The notes under the pieces: model-generated
Databases searched by the model: none
Seen by the model: the letters and a program-made list of their open reading frames with translations, nothing else
Told to the model about the DNA's origin: nothing
Source of the DNA: Alphaproteobacteria bacterium
GTDB lineage: Bacteria > Pseudomonadota > Alphaproteobacteria > Rickettsiales > UBA3002
Direction of reading: 5' to 3'
NCBI GenBank assembly: GCA_021732545.1
Contig: JAKFUW010000279.1
Span: 1-9,542, forward strand
Length of the DNA: 9,542 nucleotides
Made by a program: the position numbers and the translations under genes
In this document: positions 1 through 6,825 of the stretch, in pieces
Layout: every line of letters begins with the position of its first letter
How positions within the stretch are numbered: position 1 is the first letter of the stretch

Positions 1-67
1 TATCTATCAATGGCTTAATGGTGACTTGAAAAAACTCCGGCGTGACTGGAAATAAGCGTGTGTCCAT
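1..67 (-). CDS. N-terminus of a probable transposase (partial, 22 codons visible)
   Basis: An ATG at 67-65 opens a frame without a stop through the window edge. It begins MDTRLFPVTPEFF and ends in KPLID at the edge. A GGGAG Shine-Dalgarno (80-76) sits 8 nt upstream of the ATG, which supports this as a real start even though the piece is short. The '...FF...IKPLID' start resembles the beginning of some IS5-type transposases, where it would be followed by an RGRP-like helix, but this is recall from only 22 residues. The position 58 nt inside an IS-like terminus supports the transposase reading. The frame overlaps the tail of the receiver gene in a different frame. Confidence 0.45.
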   Translation of the reverse strand, partial: MDTRLFPVTPEFFQVTIKPLID

Positions 68-626
68 ATAATAGTCTCCCTTTCGCAAGAGAGTATAACA
101 CAGAAAATAATTTAACAACAGTGCCTATTTCTTTGCGTCTGCGATCTGGCCCAATAAACTGTTTGGAAATCACAAAGGATCGCGGGTTATCGATCACCTG
201 AATGATGCGGTGGCTTAGGGTGTTGGCGGTAAAGGGTTTGACCACAAATTCAGTCACGCCCGAATCACGTGCTTTTTCGACGTCGTGGGTTTCTGCCCGA
301 CCTGTGAGCATAATGATAGGGATATCGCGATGCACGAGATCGTCTGAATGACGTACATAATGAACAAAGTTCATGCCATCAATCGGTTCCATCGGCCACT
401 CGGTAATCACCATATCGATCGAGCGATGACGTAATATCTCAATGGCTTCTGCACCATTGGTGGTCATGTGAATGGTGCGAAACCCGAAACTCTCAAGCAC
501 GCTTTTAACTAGGCGTGAGATGCGCGGATCGGGGTCTGCGATCAACACTTCAATTTGACGTAAGCGGTCACGTTTTCTGGAAGAAGGACGTTTCATAGCA
601 TCAGCGATCTTGGTTGTATTTATCAA
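15..626 (-). CDS. Response-regulator receiver protein, 3' end replaced by an IS insertion
   Basis: A single CheY-like receiver domain (about residues 25-146, numbering from the TTG at 626) is followed by the GPDRRR motif (159-164) typical of an alphaproteobacterial stand-alone receiver family. The switch Thr (T108 in MLTG) and the conserved Lys (K130 in VKPF) are present. The phospho-acceptor position is Glu (E76 in ITEW, codon GAG) instead of Asp, and the second residue of the usual acidic pair is Pro (A30-D31-P32-D33), so normal phosphorylation is doubtful. Residues after about 167 are read from the IS end, so the natural C-terminus is lost. The start is uncertain: the TTG at 626, 8 nt after the hda stop, has an AGG immediately before it, and an ATG at 596 has no clear ribosome binding site. 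The domain is complete with either. It is the last gene of the hda operon; partner and output are unknown. Confidence 0.8.
   Translation of the reverse strand: MINTTKIADAMKRPSSRKRDRLRQIEVLIADPDPRISRLVKSVLESFGFRTIHMTTNGAEAIEILRHRSIDMVITEWPMEPIDGMNFVHYVRHSDDLVHRDIPIIMLTGRAETHDVEKARDSGVTEFVVKPFTANTLSHRIIQVIDNPRSFVISKQFIGPDRRRKEIGTVVKLFSVLYSLAKGRLLYGHTLISSHAGVFSSHH
76..93 (-). promoter_or_regulatory. Hairpin covering the transposase ribosome binding site
   Basis: On the minus-strand RNA, CTCTCTT (93-87) pairs with AAGGGAG (82-76) around a GCGA tetraloop. That is 7 bp with one G-U pair. The 3' arm contains the GGGAG ribosome binding site of the ATG at 67. A transcript arriving from the upstream operon would form the full hairpin and block translation. 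One starting at the IS promoter (-10 at 97-92, expected start near 85) would lack the 5' arm. This matches the logic known for IS10 and IS50, where external transcripts are poorly translated. Confidence 0.5.
92..100 (-). promoter_or_regulatory. Extended -10 promoter inside the IS end
   Basis: The minus strand reads TGT followed by TATACT (97-92), an extended -10 (TGn plus a 5/6 match to TATAAT). The -35 region is poor: TTGTTA is present but the spacer is only 15 nt, which an extended -10 can tolerate. The expected transcription start is near 85, about 18 nt before the transposase ATG. Confidence 0.4.
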
Positions 627-634
627 ACCTGAGT

Positions 635-1315
635 TTAATCGTTTTTAATTTGTTTTTCCAGCACTTCCCGAGCTAGCGGTAACGTGATGTTACGCCCCGT
701 TTGCAGCGCCGCGTGGTCCAGTCTGTTGCAAAAATCTAACACCTCATGATGCGAGCGCTCCAGATGTTTGAGGGCGTAAGCGATGATATCATGCGAAACG
801 TGGAGTTGGCGATCGCTGAGCAATTTTAGCATGAGTCCTTCCAATAAGGCGTCGTCTGGTGCTTCAATCGCAATGGTTGGCATGGCTTTCAGGCGCGAAT
901 CCAGATCGGGCAGGATCGTTTCCAGTCGCGCAGGGGGCAGGGTGTGGGTAAACAGCGCCGAAATGATGTTGTGTTTTAGGTGATTGATAAGGTGAAACAA
1001 CGCTTCTTCGGCGGCTTGTGTGTGGGTGGGGAGCGCGCCATCGATGATGATGGCGGTGCGCCCTGCAACTAATTGTGCGGGGTCGGCGTCTAAGGTGGCG
1101 GGGTTAAGCCAGCGCGCATGAGATAGGTGCGCCCACAGATGTGCCAGATGCGTTTTGCCGCAAGCGCGCGGGCCATAAAGCCACAACATGGTGCCGCCGC
1201 GCCAGTTGGGCCATTGCATGATGGTATCATAGCTGGCGCGATTGCTATCGGTTACGATAAAATCATGCGCGGCGTAGCTTGGGGTGGTACCCAGATCGAT
1301 CAGAAATTGGGTCAT
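635..1315 (-). CDS. hda: Hda, DnaA regulatory inactivator (AAA+ protein)
   Basis: Hda binds the DNA-loaded sliding clamp and stimulates ATP hydrolysis by DnaA, which prevents re-initiation of replication. The 226 residues show an N-terminal clamp-binding-like QFLIDL (3-8), Walker A GPRACGKT (48-55), Walker B AIIID (88-92), a sensor-1 region around LFTHTLPP (121-128), a DSR arginine-finger segment (139-141) and a sensor-2 ERSHHE helix (186-191). There is no C-terminal DNA-binding domain IV, which separates it from DnaA. The length fits alphaproteobacterial Hda. Its ATG overlaps the permease stop codon in an ATGA (1315-1312), so the two are probably translationally coupled. Confidence 0.9.
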   Translation of the reverse strand: MTQFLIDLGTTPSYAAHDFIVTDSNRASYDTIMQWPNWRGGTMLWLYGPRACGKTHLAHLWAHLSHARWLNPATLDADPAQLVAGRTAIIIDGALPTHTQAAEEALFHLINHLKHNIISALFTHTLPPARLETILPDLDSRLKAMPTIAIEAPDDALLEGLMLKLLSDRQLHVSHDIIAYALKHLERSHHEVLDFCNRLDHAALQTGRNITLPLAREVLEKQIKND

Positions 1316-2406
1316 GAAGGGCGTTTGGTTGCGCGTGATGTGCTTTCAATATAATAATCGCTGGCCAGATATCGCTCGATCGCAAAGCGCACCAACACTC
1401 CAATAACGGCGGTGACAGGAACGGCTAAAAATACGCCCACAAACCCGAACAAGCTCGCACCGGCTAACATCCCGAATATCAGCCACAACGGGTGAAGCCC
1501 TACTTTTTTGCCAACCAGCTTAGGCGTCAGCACATAGCCTTCAAACATCTGGCCGATGATGAAAATGCCAACCACCACGAGGATATCTGAGGTTTGGTCA
1601 AATTGCAGATAGGCCATGCCGATGGCAAAGATGGCGGTGAGCACCGTTCCCAGATAGGGGATGATGATGATGATGCCGCCAAACAGGCCAATCAGCACCG
1701 CAAAATTAAGGCCAGCGAGGCTCAGAGTAATCGCGTAATAGGTGCCCAAAATAAACATCACATTCAGCGTGCCGCGCACAAAGCCTGAGATAGCGGTGTC
1801 GATGTTGAGCAGTTGCTCATGAATGACGGGGGCGTGCTGACGTGGAAGTAGCGCGTTGATTTTGATTTTGATCCTGTCCCAATCGCGCAGCAAATAAAAG
1901 GCCACCACTGGCGTAATCACCAGTAGCGACACCAGATTGATCAAAGCAAAACCTGATTTTAAGATGCTCTTAGTGAGCCCCGTTGCCAGCGCCACCAACT
2001 CATCGGAAATGCCAGTGACCGCTTGCTTGGCCGAATCGATCTGTGCAGGCTCTAGCGTGCTTGTCCACATTGCAAAGCTCGTCTCCAGCTTAGATTCCAG
2101 CGCGGCGATGGTAGCGGGCAAGGTTTGCATTAATTCGCTAAATTGATGGCTGATAAGTGGGATGATAATCATCAGCAGTGTTGCGATTCCGATGAAAAAA
2201 AGTGCCGTAATTAAGGTGGTGGCAAAAGGGCGCGAGCAGCCGATGCGCTCGAGCTTGTCTGCGGCAGGGTCAAGGAAATAGGCAATCGCAATGCCGACCA
2301 CAAAGGGCAATAAAATCGCTTTGATCGCAAATAAAAACGCAAACAATGCGCCCAGCACCAACAGCCAGAAAATCCAGCTACGAGAGGTTGATGATGGAGT
2401 GGTCAT
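1312..2406 (-). CDS. AI-2E family (PerM/TqsA-like) membrane transporter
   Basis: A 364-residue inner-membrane protein. Hydrophobic segments lie near 11-45 (two), 61-84, 150-172, 212-232, 233-270, 274-288 and 305-340, which fits the roughly eight-helix fold of the family. A soluble amphipathic stretch lies at about 86-148. Family signatures are YLLRDWDRIK (171-180), GFVRGTLN (208-215), PYLG (250-253) and EGYVLTPKLVGKKVGLHPLW (289-308). Members export small molecules or ions; some export autoinducer-2 or exchange Na+/H+, and the substrate here cannot be read from sequence. The start is ATG at 2406, with an AAGGA overlapping the stop of the upstream gene. Orthologues commonly sit beside hda, as here. 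Confidence 0.9.
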   Translation of the reverse strand: MTTPSSTSRSWIFWLLVLGALFAFLFAIKAILLPFVVGIAIAYFLDPAADKLERIGCSRPFATTLITALFFIGIATLLMIIIPLISHQFSELMQTLPATIAALESKLETSFAMWTSTLEPAQIDSAKQAVTGISDELVALATGLTKSILKSGFALINLVSLLVITPVVAFYLLRDWDRIKIKINALLPRQHAPVIHEQLLNIDTAISGFVRGTLNVMFILGTYYAITLSLAGLNFAVLIGLFGGIIIIIPYLGTVLTAIFAIGMAYLQFDQTSDILVVVGIFIIGQMFEGYVLTPKLVGKKVGLHPLWLIFGMLAGASLFGFVGVFLAVPVTAVIGVLVRFAIERYLASDYYIESTSRATKRPS

Positions 2407-2418
2407 AGTGCATTCCTT

Positions 2419-3507
2419 TTAGAAGGTTGAAATGATCCATGGTGTATTTTCAGTCACCACGTTCAGGCCGTTACTTTCCATGATCTCTTTCAGGCTTTCT
2501 GGCGTGCCATTATAATAGAGCGTGGCTTGCGCGGATTGAATGTTAATCGAGCCAACATCCAGTTGCACCACGCCTGGCAATTTACGTAAGGCATCTTGCG
2601 TTTTCACCCAATCGCCCAGGCGGCGAAACTCCACTTGCAACGCAATCGTTTTGGCGTTGGCGAGTTTTTTTTCAATCTCGCCCTCATAAAGCCGCGCAAT
2701 TTCCTTGAGCTGGTCGGCCACGTCGCGCGCGGCATTGGGCAATAATGATTCGGGTGCGTCGCCCGCATTATTCACCTCAAACGACACTTCTTTGGTTTTG
2801 TCGAGTTTTTCGCCCAAGCGCCGCATGGTCACGCGCACACGAGCTGGTGTCTGGTCGCGGATCACCTGCGCACGCACCACCACAATTTCATTCGTGCCAT
2901 AGCGTTTTGCCATGTCTTTGAGCGACGAAAACCCATAGCCCAAAATGGTCGCGCTATCGGTGATCGTCATATCTTCGGGGTCGCCGTAAGGCACAATCAA
3001 TAAATTCTCGCCGCGTTCCAGCGCCACACTGTTCCAGATGCTGCGCCACGCATTGTCGGGTTCCCACATCAGGGTTTTGTCGCCATCGGTCAGCACCGGC
3101 AACACCAGCACCGGCTTGGCATTTTCATTTGTGGCGGTGGTATCATCGCTTACCACTAATCTGCCCACGCGGTCAGTCGATACACTCACCAAATATTCGG
3201 CCAGATAATGATTGCCATCCGCTTTTTCATGGGTGAGCTGATAGCCGCGAATGAATCCATAAATCTGTTCGGTCGTCATCGATTTGGCGATGGCATCGGC
3301 TTTGTCGGGCGCAAGCTTGGCGAGGGTTAAAAAGAAGGCGCGTTTTTTGGCATAATCAATCGCTTTGTTTTGCGCATCCACTGGAGAATTGCCATTGATA
3401 TCAGCCAGCACTTTCACATCTTCAGTAGCAGCGATGGCTGTGATAGGGGCGATCATAATCGCCCATACCAAAATCCATAGACCTAACATGCGAGCAAGCG
3501 TGATCAT
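2419..3507 (-). CDS. DUF2066 domain protein, exported
   Basis: A 362-residue protein of the DUF2066 family, whose function is unknown. I chose the ATG at 3507 over an upstream in-frame start at 3582 because a strong AGGTAGG-type ribosome binding site precedes it and a clean signal peptide follows. That peptide has a positive start (MITLARM), a hydrophobic core at about 8-25, and Ala-Ile-Ala-Ala before Thr28. The mature part has an N-terminal Lys/Asp-rich helical region (KAIDYAKKRAFFLTLAKLAP), a middle alpha/beta part with a WEPDNAWRSIWN segment, and a C-terminal region ending in TPWIISTF. It is the first gene of the minus-strand operon and divergent from purM. DUF2066 genes are often found between purM and the PerM/hda pair, so this placement supports the family call. 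It probably acts in the periplasm. Confidence 0.82.
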   Translation of the reverse strand: MITLARMLGLWILVWAIMIAPITAIAATEDVKVLADINGNSPVDAQNKAIDYAKKRAFFLTLAKLAPDKADAIAKSMTTEQIYGFIRGYQLTHEKADGNHYLAEYLVSVSTDRVGRLVVSDDTTATNENAKPVLVLPVLTDGDKTLMWEPDNAWRSIWNSVALERGENLLIVPYGDPEDMTITDSATILGYGFSSLKDMAKRYGTNEIVVVRAQVIRDQTPARVRVTMRRLGEKLDKTKEVSFEVNNAGDAPESLLPNAARDVADQLKEIARLYEGEIEKKLANAKTIALQVEFRRLGDWVKTQDALRKLPGVVQLDVGSINIQSAQATLYYNGTPESLKEIMESNGLNVVTENTPWIISTF

Positions 3508-3606
3508 AAAACCTACCTGTTTTTTGTGTGGGTGATTCTTGCTAAAGCCACACTTGTCGCGTAAGACAATAGAATAGATCACCTTGAGATCAGGAACTTA
3601 CACATA
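3508..3606. promoter_or_regulatory. Divergent promoter region between the DUF2066-hda operon and purMN
   Basis: This 99-bp gap is the only place for promoters of both the minus-strand operon and purM-purN. For purM an AGGAA (3592-3596) precedes the ATG by 10 nt. No consensus sigma70 promoter stands out in either direction; the best plus-strand guess is TTGCTA (3539-3544) with TAAGAC (3562-3567), which is weak. No convincing operator palindrome or riboswitch was seen. Confidence 0.4.
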
Positions 3607-4677
3607 ATGGCAACAAAAAACAACCCTTCTGAACGACTCACTTATGCAGGCTCTGGCGTGGATATTGACGCGGGCAATGCCTTGGTGGAAGCCATCAAGC
3701 CTGCCGCCAAAGCCACGAATCGGTTGGGGTCGATGGGAGGCTTGGGCGGCTTTGGCGGGTTATTTGACCTGAAAGCCTGCGGTTATCATGACCCGATTTT
3801 GGTATCCGCAACCGACGGCGTGGGCACCAAATTAAAGGTCGCGCAATTGGCCAATCTGCATGATTCGATCGGCATTGATCTGGTGGCGATGTGCGTGAAC
3901 GACTTGATTGTGCAAGGCGCTGAGCCATTCTTTTTCCTCGACTATTTTGCGTGCGGTGGGCTTGATATTAAACAGGCAACCGCTGTCATTCAAGGCATAG
4001 CCCTTGGTTGCAAACAGGCGGGTTGCCAACTGATTGGTGGTGAAACCGCTGAGATGCCCGATATGTATGCTAAAGGCGATTATGATCTGGCGGGATTTTC
4101 GGTGGGCGCGGTCGAGCGCGATGCGATGCTGCCCAATCTGGACGCCATGAAAGCAGGCGATGTGGTGATTGGAATCGCTTCCAGCGGTTTACATTCTAAC
4201 GGTTTTTCGCTAGTGCGAAAATTGGTGAGCACGTTGCAGCTGGATTGGGCGGCGCCATGCCCGTTTGATACCAATAAAACACTAGCTGTCGCGTTGCTGG
4301 AGCCCACGCATATTTATGTCGGATCGCTGATGTCTGCGATTAAAGCGGGGCGGTTGAAAGCGCTCGCGCATATTACTGGGGGCGGGTTAATTGAGAATAT
4401 CCCGCGTATTTTGCCCGCCCATTTAGCGTGCGAGATTGACGCTAGAAGCTGGCGCGTGCCGCCGGTATTTGAGTGGATTGCGAGCACGAAATTGGTGCCG
4501 TGGCACGATTTTGTGCGCACCTTTAATATCGGCATTGGCATGGTGGTGATTGCTGCGCCTGACCAGGCCGATGCGCTGATTGCACAGTGGAATGAGGCGG
4601 GCGAACAAGCGCAGATCATCGGCACCGTGACAACGCGCGCGGACGAGGCGGTGCATCTTGCTAATGCGTGGTATTGA
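3607..4677 (+). CDS. purM: Phosphoribosylformylglycinamidine cyclo-ligase (AIR synthetase)
   Basis: PurM catalyses ATP-dependent closure of formylglycinamidine ribonucleotide to 5-aminoimidazole ribonucleotide, the fifth step of purine synthesis, in the cytosol. The 356 residues match the family end to end: Gly-rich GGFGGLFDL (47-55), SATDGVGTKL (67-76), GIDLVAMCVNDL (89-100), GGETAEMPDMY (144-154), ASSGLHSNGFSL (191-202), and later HITGGGLIENIPRILP. The ATG is preceded by AGGAA. The stop is one base before the preferred purN start, so the two form an operon. Confidence 0.97.
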   Translation: MATKNNPSERLTYAGSGVDIDAGNALVEAIKPAAKATNRLGSMGGLGGFGGLFDLKACGYHDPILVSATDGVGTKLKVAQLANLHDSIGIDLVAMCVNDLIVQGAEPFFFLDYFACGGLDIKQATAVIQGIALGCKQAGCQLIGGETAEMPDMYAKGDYDLAGFSVGAVERDAMLPNLDAMKAGDVVIGIASSGLHSNGFSLVRKLVSTLQLDWAAPCPFDTNKTLAVALLEPTHIYVGSLMSAIKAGRLKALAHITGGGLIENIPRILPAHLACEIDARSWRVPPVFEWIASTKLVPWHDFVRTFNIGIGMVVIAAPDQADALIAQWNEAGEQAQIIGTVTTRADEAVHLANAWY

Positions 4678-4678
4678 G

Positions 4679-5335
4679 ATGGTTGCAAAAACGCGTGTGG
4701 TGGTGTTGATTTCAGGCGGAGGCTCTAACCTTCAAGCCCTGATTGATGCCTGTGCGCAGTCACATTTTCCTGCACAAATTGTCTGCGTCATTTCCAATAA
4801 TCCGGATGCTGGCGGATTAGAAAAAGCCCAGCGCGCGGGCATCAAAACCCGCGTGATTGATCACCGCGATTATGAAAGCCGTGAGGCATTCGATGTTGCG
4901 TTGCAAGCGGCGTTGGTGGCAGCGCAAGCGCAGTTGGTATGTCTGGCTGGGTTCATGCGGCTGCTCACCTCTGCGTTTGTGCGGGTGTGGGAAGGCAAAA
5001 TGCTCAATATTCACCCGTCATTATTGCCATCGTTCAAAGGACTTCATACGCACAGCCAAGCGCTCGATGCGGGCGTGAAATGGCATGGCTGCACGGTGCA
5101 TATTGTGGTGCCGGAAATGGATGCAGGGCCGATTGTGGTGCAAGCCGTGGTGCCGGTGTTGCCCGAAGATAATGCGCAAACGCTGGGCGCACGCGTGCTG
5201 GAACAAGAGCATATGATCTATCCTCAGGCGCTCAAATGGTTGGCGCAAGGAAGTTTGGACGTGGACGGAGTGCAAGTGATGCTCAAAACGCCAGTGAAAA
5301 TTCCCTATTCGCAAGGTAATCCGTCGGAGGATTAG
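4679..5335 (+). CDS. purN: Phosphoribosylglycinamide formyltransferase
   Basis: PurN transfers the formyl group of 10-formyltetrahydrofolate to glycinamide ribonucleotide, the third step of purine synthesis. From the ATG at 4679 (218 residues) it shows the phosphate-binding loop SGGGSN (12-17), the signature NIHPSLLPSFKG (110-121) with catalytic Asn110 and His112, and Asp148 in EMDAGPI. I chose 4679 because it gives the normal short lead (MVAKTRVVVLISG) and lies directly after the purM TGA. An ATG at 4664 and a TTG at 4658, inside the purM end, are also in frame. No good ribosome binding site is seen, which suggests translation coupled to purM. Confidence 0.95.
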   Translation: MVAKTRVVVLISGGGSNLQALIDACAQSHFPAQIVCVISNNPDAGGLEKAQRAGIKTRVIDHRDYESREAFDVALQAALVAAQAQLVCLAGFMRLLTSAFVRVWEGKMLNIHPSLLPSFKGLHTHSQALDAGVKWHGCTVHIVVPEMDAGPIVVQAVVPVLPEDNAQTLGARVLEQEHMIYPQALKWLAQGSLDVDGVQVMLKTPVKIPYSQGNPSED

Positions 5336-5352
5336 AGAGGGTTTCCACGGCC

Positions 5353-5423
5353 TGTCACCCCGCACTTGTTGCGGGGTCTGGTTCTATTGCGGATGGAGAT
5401 GCCGCAATGAATGCGGCATGACA
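5353..5423. repeat. REP-like two-hairpin intergenic repeat, copy 1
   Basis: The element is bounded by inverted TGTCA (5353-5357) and TGACA (5419-5423). It holds two perfect hairpins: ACCCCGCA/TGCGGGGT (5357-5364 with 5370-5377) and ATGCCGCA/TGCGGCAT (5399-5406 with 5412-5419). It fills the space between the converging purN and ndk genes, where it could act as a bidirectional barrier or terminator, although no T-run follows either arm. A second copy lies at 6826-6890. Similar dispersed elements are common in alphaproteobacterial genomes. Confidence 0.75.
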
Positions 5424-5431
5424 GAAACGCA

Positions 5432-5854
5432 TTAACCAACAATCTCTTCAGGCTTGAAGAAAAACGCGATTTCGATTGCGGCATTTTCTGCGCTATCGGA
5501 TCCATGCACTGAGTTGCGCTCAATGCCTTGCGCTATCACGCCGCGTATGGTGCCGAGTGCGGCATTGGCTGGGTTGGTAGCGCCCATCAATTCGCGGTTT
5601 TTAGCGACCGCATCGTCGCGTTCCAACACCTGAACCACTACGGGGCCAGAGATCATAAACGACCATAATTCGCCATAAAAAGGGCGCTCTTTATGTACGG
5701 CATAAAATTCTTTGGCTTGCCCCTCGCTCATATGGATGCGTTTTTGTGCCACAATCCGAAAGCCGTTTTCTTCAAACATCGCGTTGATGCGGCCTGTTAG
5801 ATTGCGCTGCGTGGCGTCGGGTTTCAAAATCGATAAAGTGCGCTCAGTAGCCAT
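5432..5854 (-). CDS. ndk: Nucleoside diphosphate kinase
   Basis: Ndk moves the gamma-phosphate between nucleoside tri- and diphosphates through a phosphohistidine, keeping (d)NTP pools balanced. The 140 residues match the family throughout: ERTLSILKPDA (4-14), FYAVHKERPFYGEL (50-63), SGPVVVQVLE (69-78), KNRELMGATNP (85-95) and the active site NSVHGSDSAENA (114-125) with His117. The start is the ATG at 5854, preceded by GGGGAT. An in-frame extension to 6055 is excluded because the promoter at 5925-5897 lies inside it and the family starts at MATERTLS. The gene converges on purN. Confidence 0.97.
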   Translation of the reverse strand: MATERTLSILKPDATQRNLTGRINAMFEENGFRIVAQKRIHMSEGQAKEFYAVHKERPFYGELWSFMISGPVVVQVLERDDAVAKNRELMGATNPANAALGTIRGVIAQGIERNSVHGSDSAENAAIEIAFFFKPEEIVG

Positions 5855-5896
5855 AAAACATCCCCAAAAGTGATAATAAATAGTCAATTTAGCGCC

Positions 5897-5925
5897 CTTA
5901 TACGGATTCGCCTGTGCTTTGTCAA
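5897..5925 (-). promoter_or_regulatory. Sigma70-type promoter of ndk
   Basis: On the minus strand a perfect -35 TTGACA (5925-5920) and a -10 TATAAG (5902-5897, 5/6 match) are separated by exactly 17 bp. The expected start is near 5890, giving a leader of about 36 nt before the ndk ATG. Confidence 0.8.
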
Positions 5926-5996
5926 TGTGGAACGGTTCTTGCCAATAAGGGGTACTTAAGGTAATGTCCCCAAAATTTTTGCTCAAGAAAAACGAT

Positions 5997-6818
5997 ATGA
6001 TACGCGCGGCAGCTAAACTAATGATACTACTTGTTCTTGCGGGGTGCGACACCACGCAAAGCCTGCAGTCGTTGCGTGCGGCACCGCTTTCAGGGACGCC
6101 GTTTGAGATGGCGCTGGCGCGTCATTATTTGACCTTTTCTGAGGCTGAACTCAAACGCTACAATTGGTGGAACTCCAAATATTTCGCCGATAAAGGCCTG
6201 CAAGCAGCCTATGGCAAGGCCGCAGGGCCCGAAGCGCCGAGTGCGTGGGATATTCCCGCAGCCTCGCGCGATGAATTGCGCAACGCGCATCAGACACTTT
6301 CCAAAAAGCTAACTGCCTCGTTTAAAAAACAAAGTCCCGAATCGGCGGCCAATGCCCAATTTTATTTTGATTGTTGGGTGGCAGAGCAGGAAAAAAACAC
6401 CGACCCCAAAGCGATTGCCGCCTGCCGCGATGGGTTTTTGGATCAACTCGACGAAACCGACCCGCCGATCGCTCAAGGTGGGCCGCTGGCCACGTCTTTC
6501 ATGCTCAATTTCCCGTGGGATTCCACGCAAGCGCAAGGGCTCGCACTGCAAGAACTCGATGATCTGGCGCGCACCATCAAGCGTCACCGCAACTACCGGA
6601 TCATCATCAACGGCCATGCCGATCGTTCGGGCTCAGACGATTATAACATGCAGCTGTCGCAGCACCGCGCTGATTTTATCCGCCAAGTGCTGATCGGGCG
6701 CGGGGTGCCGGCCACGCGCGTGGATTATTATGCCTTTGGCGAATCCGACCCCAAGGTGGAAACCGCTGATGGGGTGCGCAACAACGAAAACCGCCGCGTT
6801 GAGATTTTTATTGAGTAA
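5997..6818 (+). CDS. OmpA-family peptidoglycan-binding lipoprotein
   Basis: From the ATG at 5997 this is a 273-residue lipoprotein. It has a short signal peptide with Arg3 and Lys7, a hydrophobic core and lipobox LAGC with Cys17. A helical middle region includes FDCWVAEQEKN and IAACRDGFLDQLDE, a layout typical of an alphaproteobacterial OmpA subfamily. The C-terminal OmpA/Pal domain (about 170-272) contains NGHADRSGSDDYNMQLSQHR. Asp209 and Arg224, 15 residues apart, match the Asp/Arg pair that holds diaminopimelate in peptidoglycan. It probably ties the outer membrane to the cell wall. An in-frame ATG at 5964 would add 11 residues before the signal peptide, but its AAGG is only 2 nt away. The gene is divergent from ndk; no clear promoter of its own was found. 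Confidence 0.88.
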   Translation: MIRAAAKLMILLVLAGCDTTQSLQSLRAAPLSGTPFEMALARHYLTFSEAELKRYNWWNSKYFADKGLQAAYGKAAGPEAPSAWDIPAASRDELRNAHQTLSKKLTASFKKQSPESAANAQFYFDCWVAEQEKNTDPKAIAACRDGFLDQLDETDPPIAQGGPLATSFMLNFPWDSTQAQGLALQELDDLARTIKRHRNYRIIINGHADRSGSDDYNMQLSQHRADFIRQVLIGRGVPATRVDYYAFGESDPKVETADGVRNNENRRVEIFIE

Positions 6819-6825
6819 AAAAAGG

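Larger units (their letters stand above)
1..125 (-). mobile_element. End of an insertion sequence, continuing past the left edge
   Basis: Read on the minus strand, the element appears to begin at 125 with GGCACTGTTG, a terminus shared with IS26-like IS6-family elements and some other IS. Inside it follow, in order, an extended -10 promoter, a GNRA-capped hairpin, a ribosome binding site and an ATG opening a reading frame that leaves the window. The receiver reading frame just upstream matches its family up to a GPDRRR motif ending at 135 and becomes unrelated-looking sequence beyond about 126, consistent with an insertion joint there. The family is uncertain: the visible N-terminus of the encoded protein does not look like the IS26 transposase, and an IS5-like transposase seems likelier. 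The other end, inverted repeat and target duplication lie outside the window. Confidence 0.55.

Noticed and set aside
635..1315. Lack of a second acidic residue in the Hda Walker B (IIIDG) as a sign of inactivity
   Set aside because: As I recall it, E. coli Hda also lacks an acidic residue at this position (IDN), so this is not clearly unusual.
3508..3582. In-frame 25-residue extension of the DUF2066 protein
   Set aside because: The ATG at 3507 has a strong ribosome binding site and begins a proper signal peptide; the extension would bury it.
5855..6055. In-frame 67-residue N-terminal extension of Ndk
   Set aside because: It contains the TTGACA/TATAAG promoter of ndk, overlaps the divergent lipoprotein start, and the family begins at MATERTLS.
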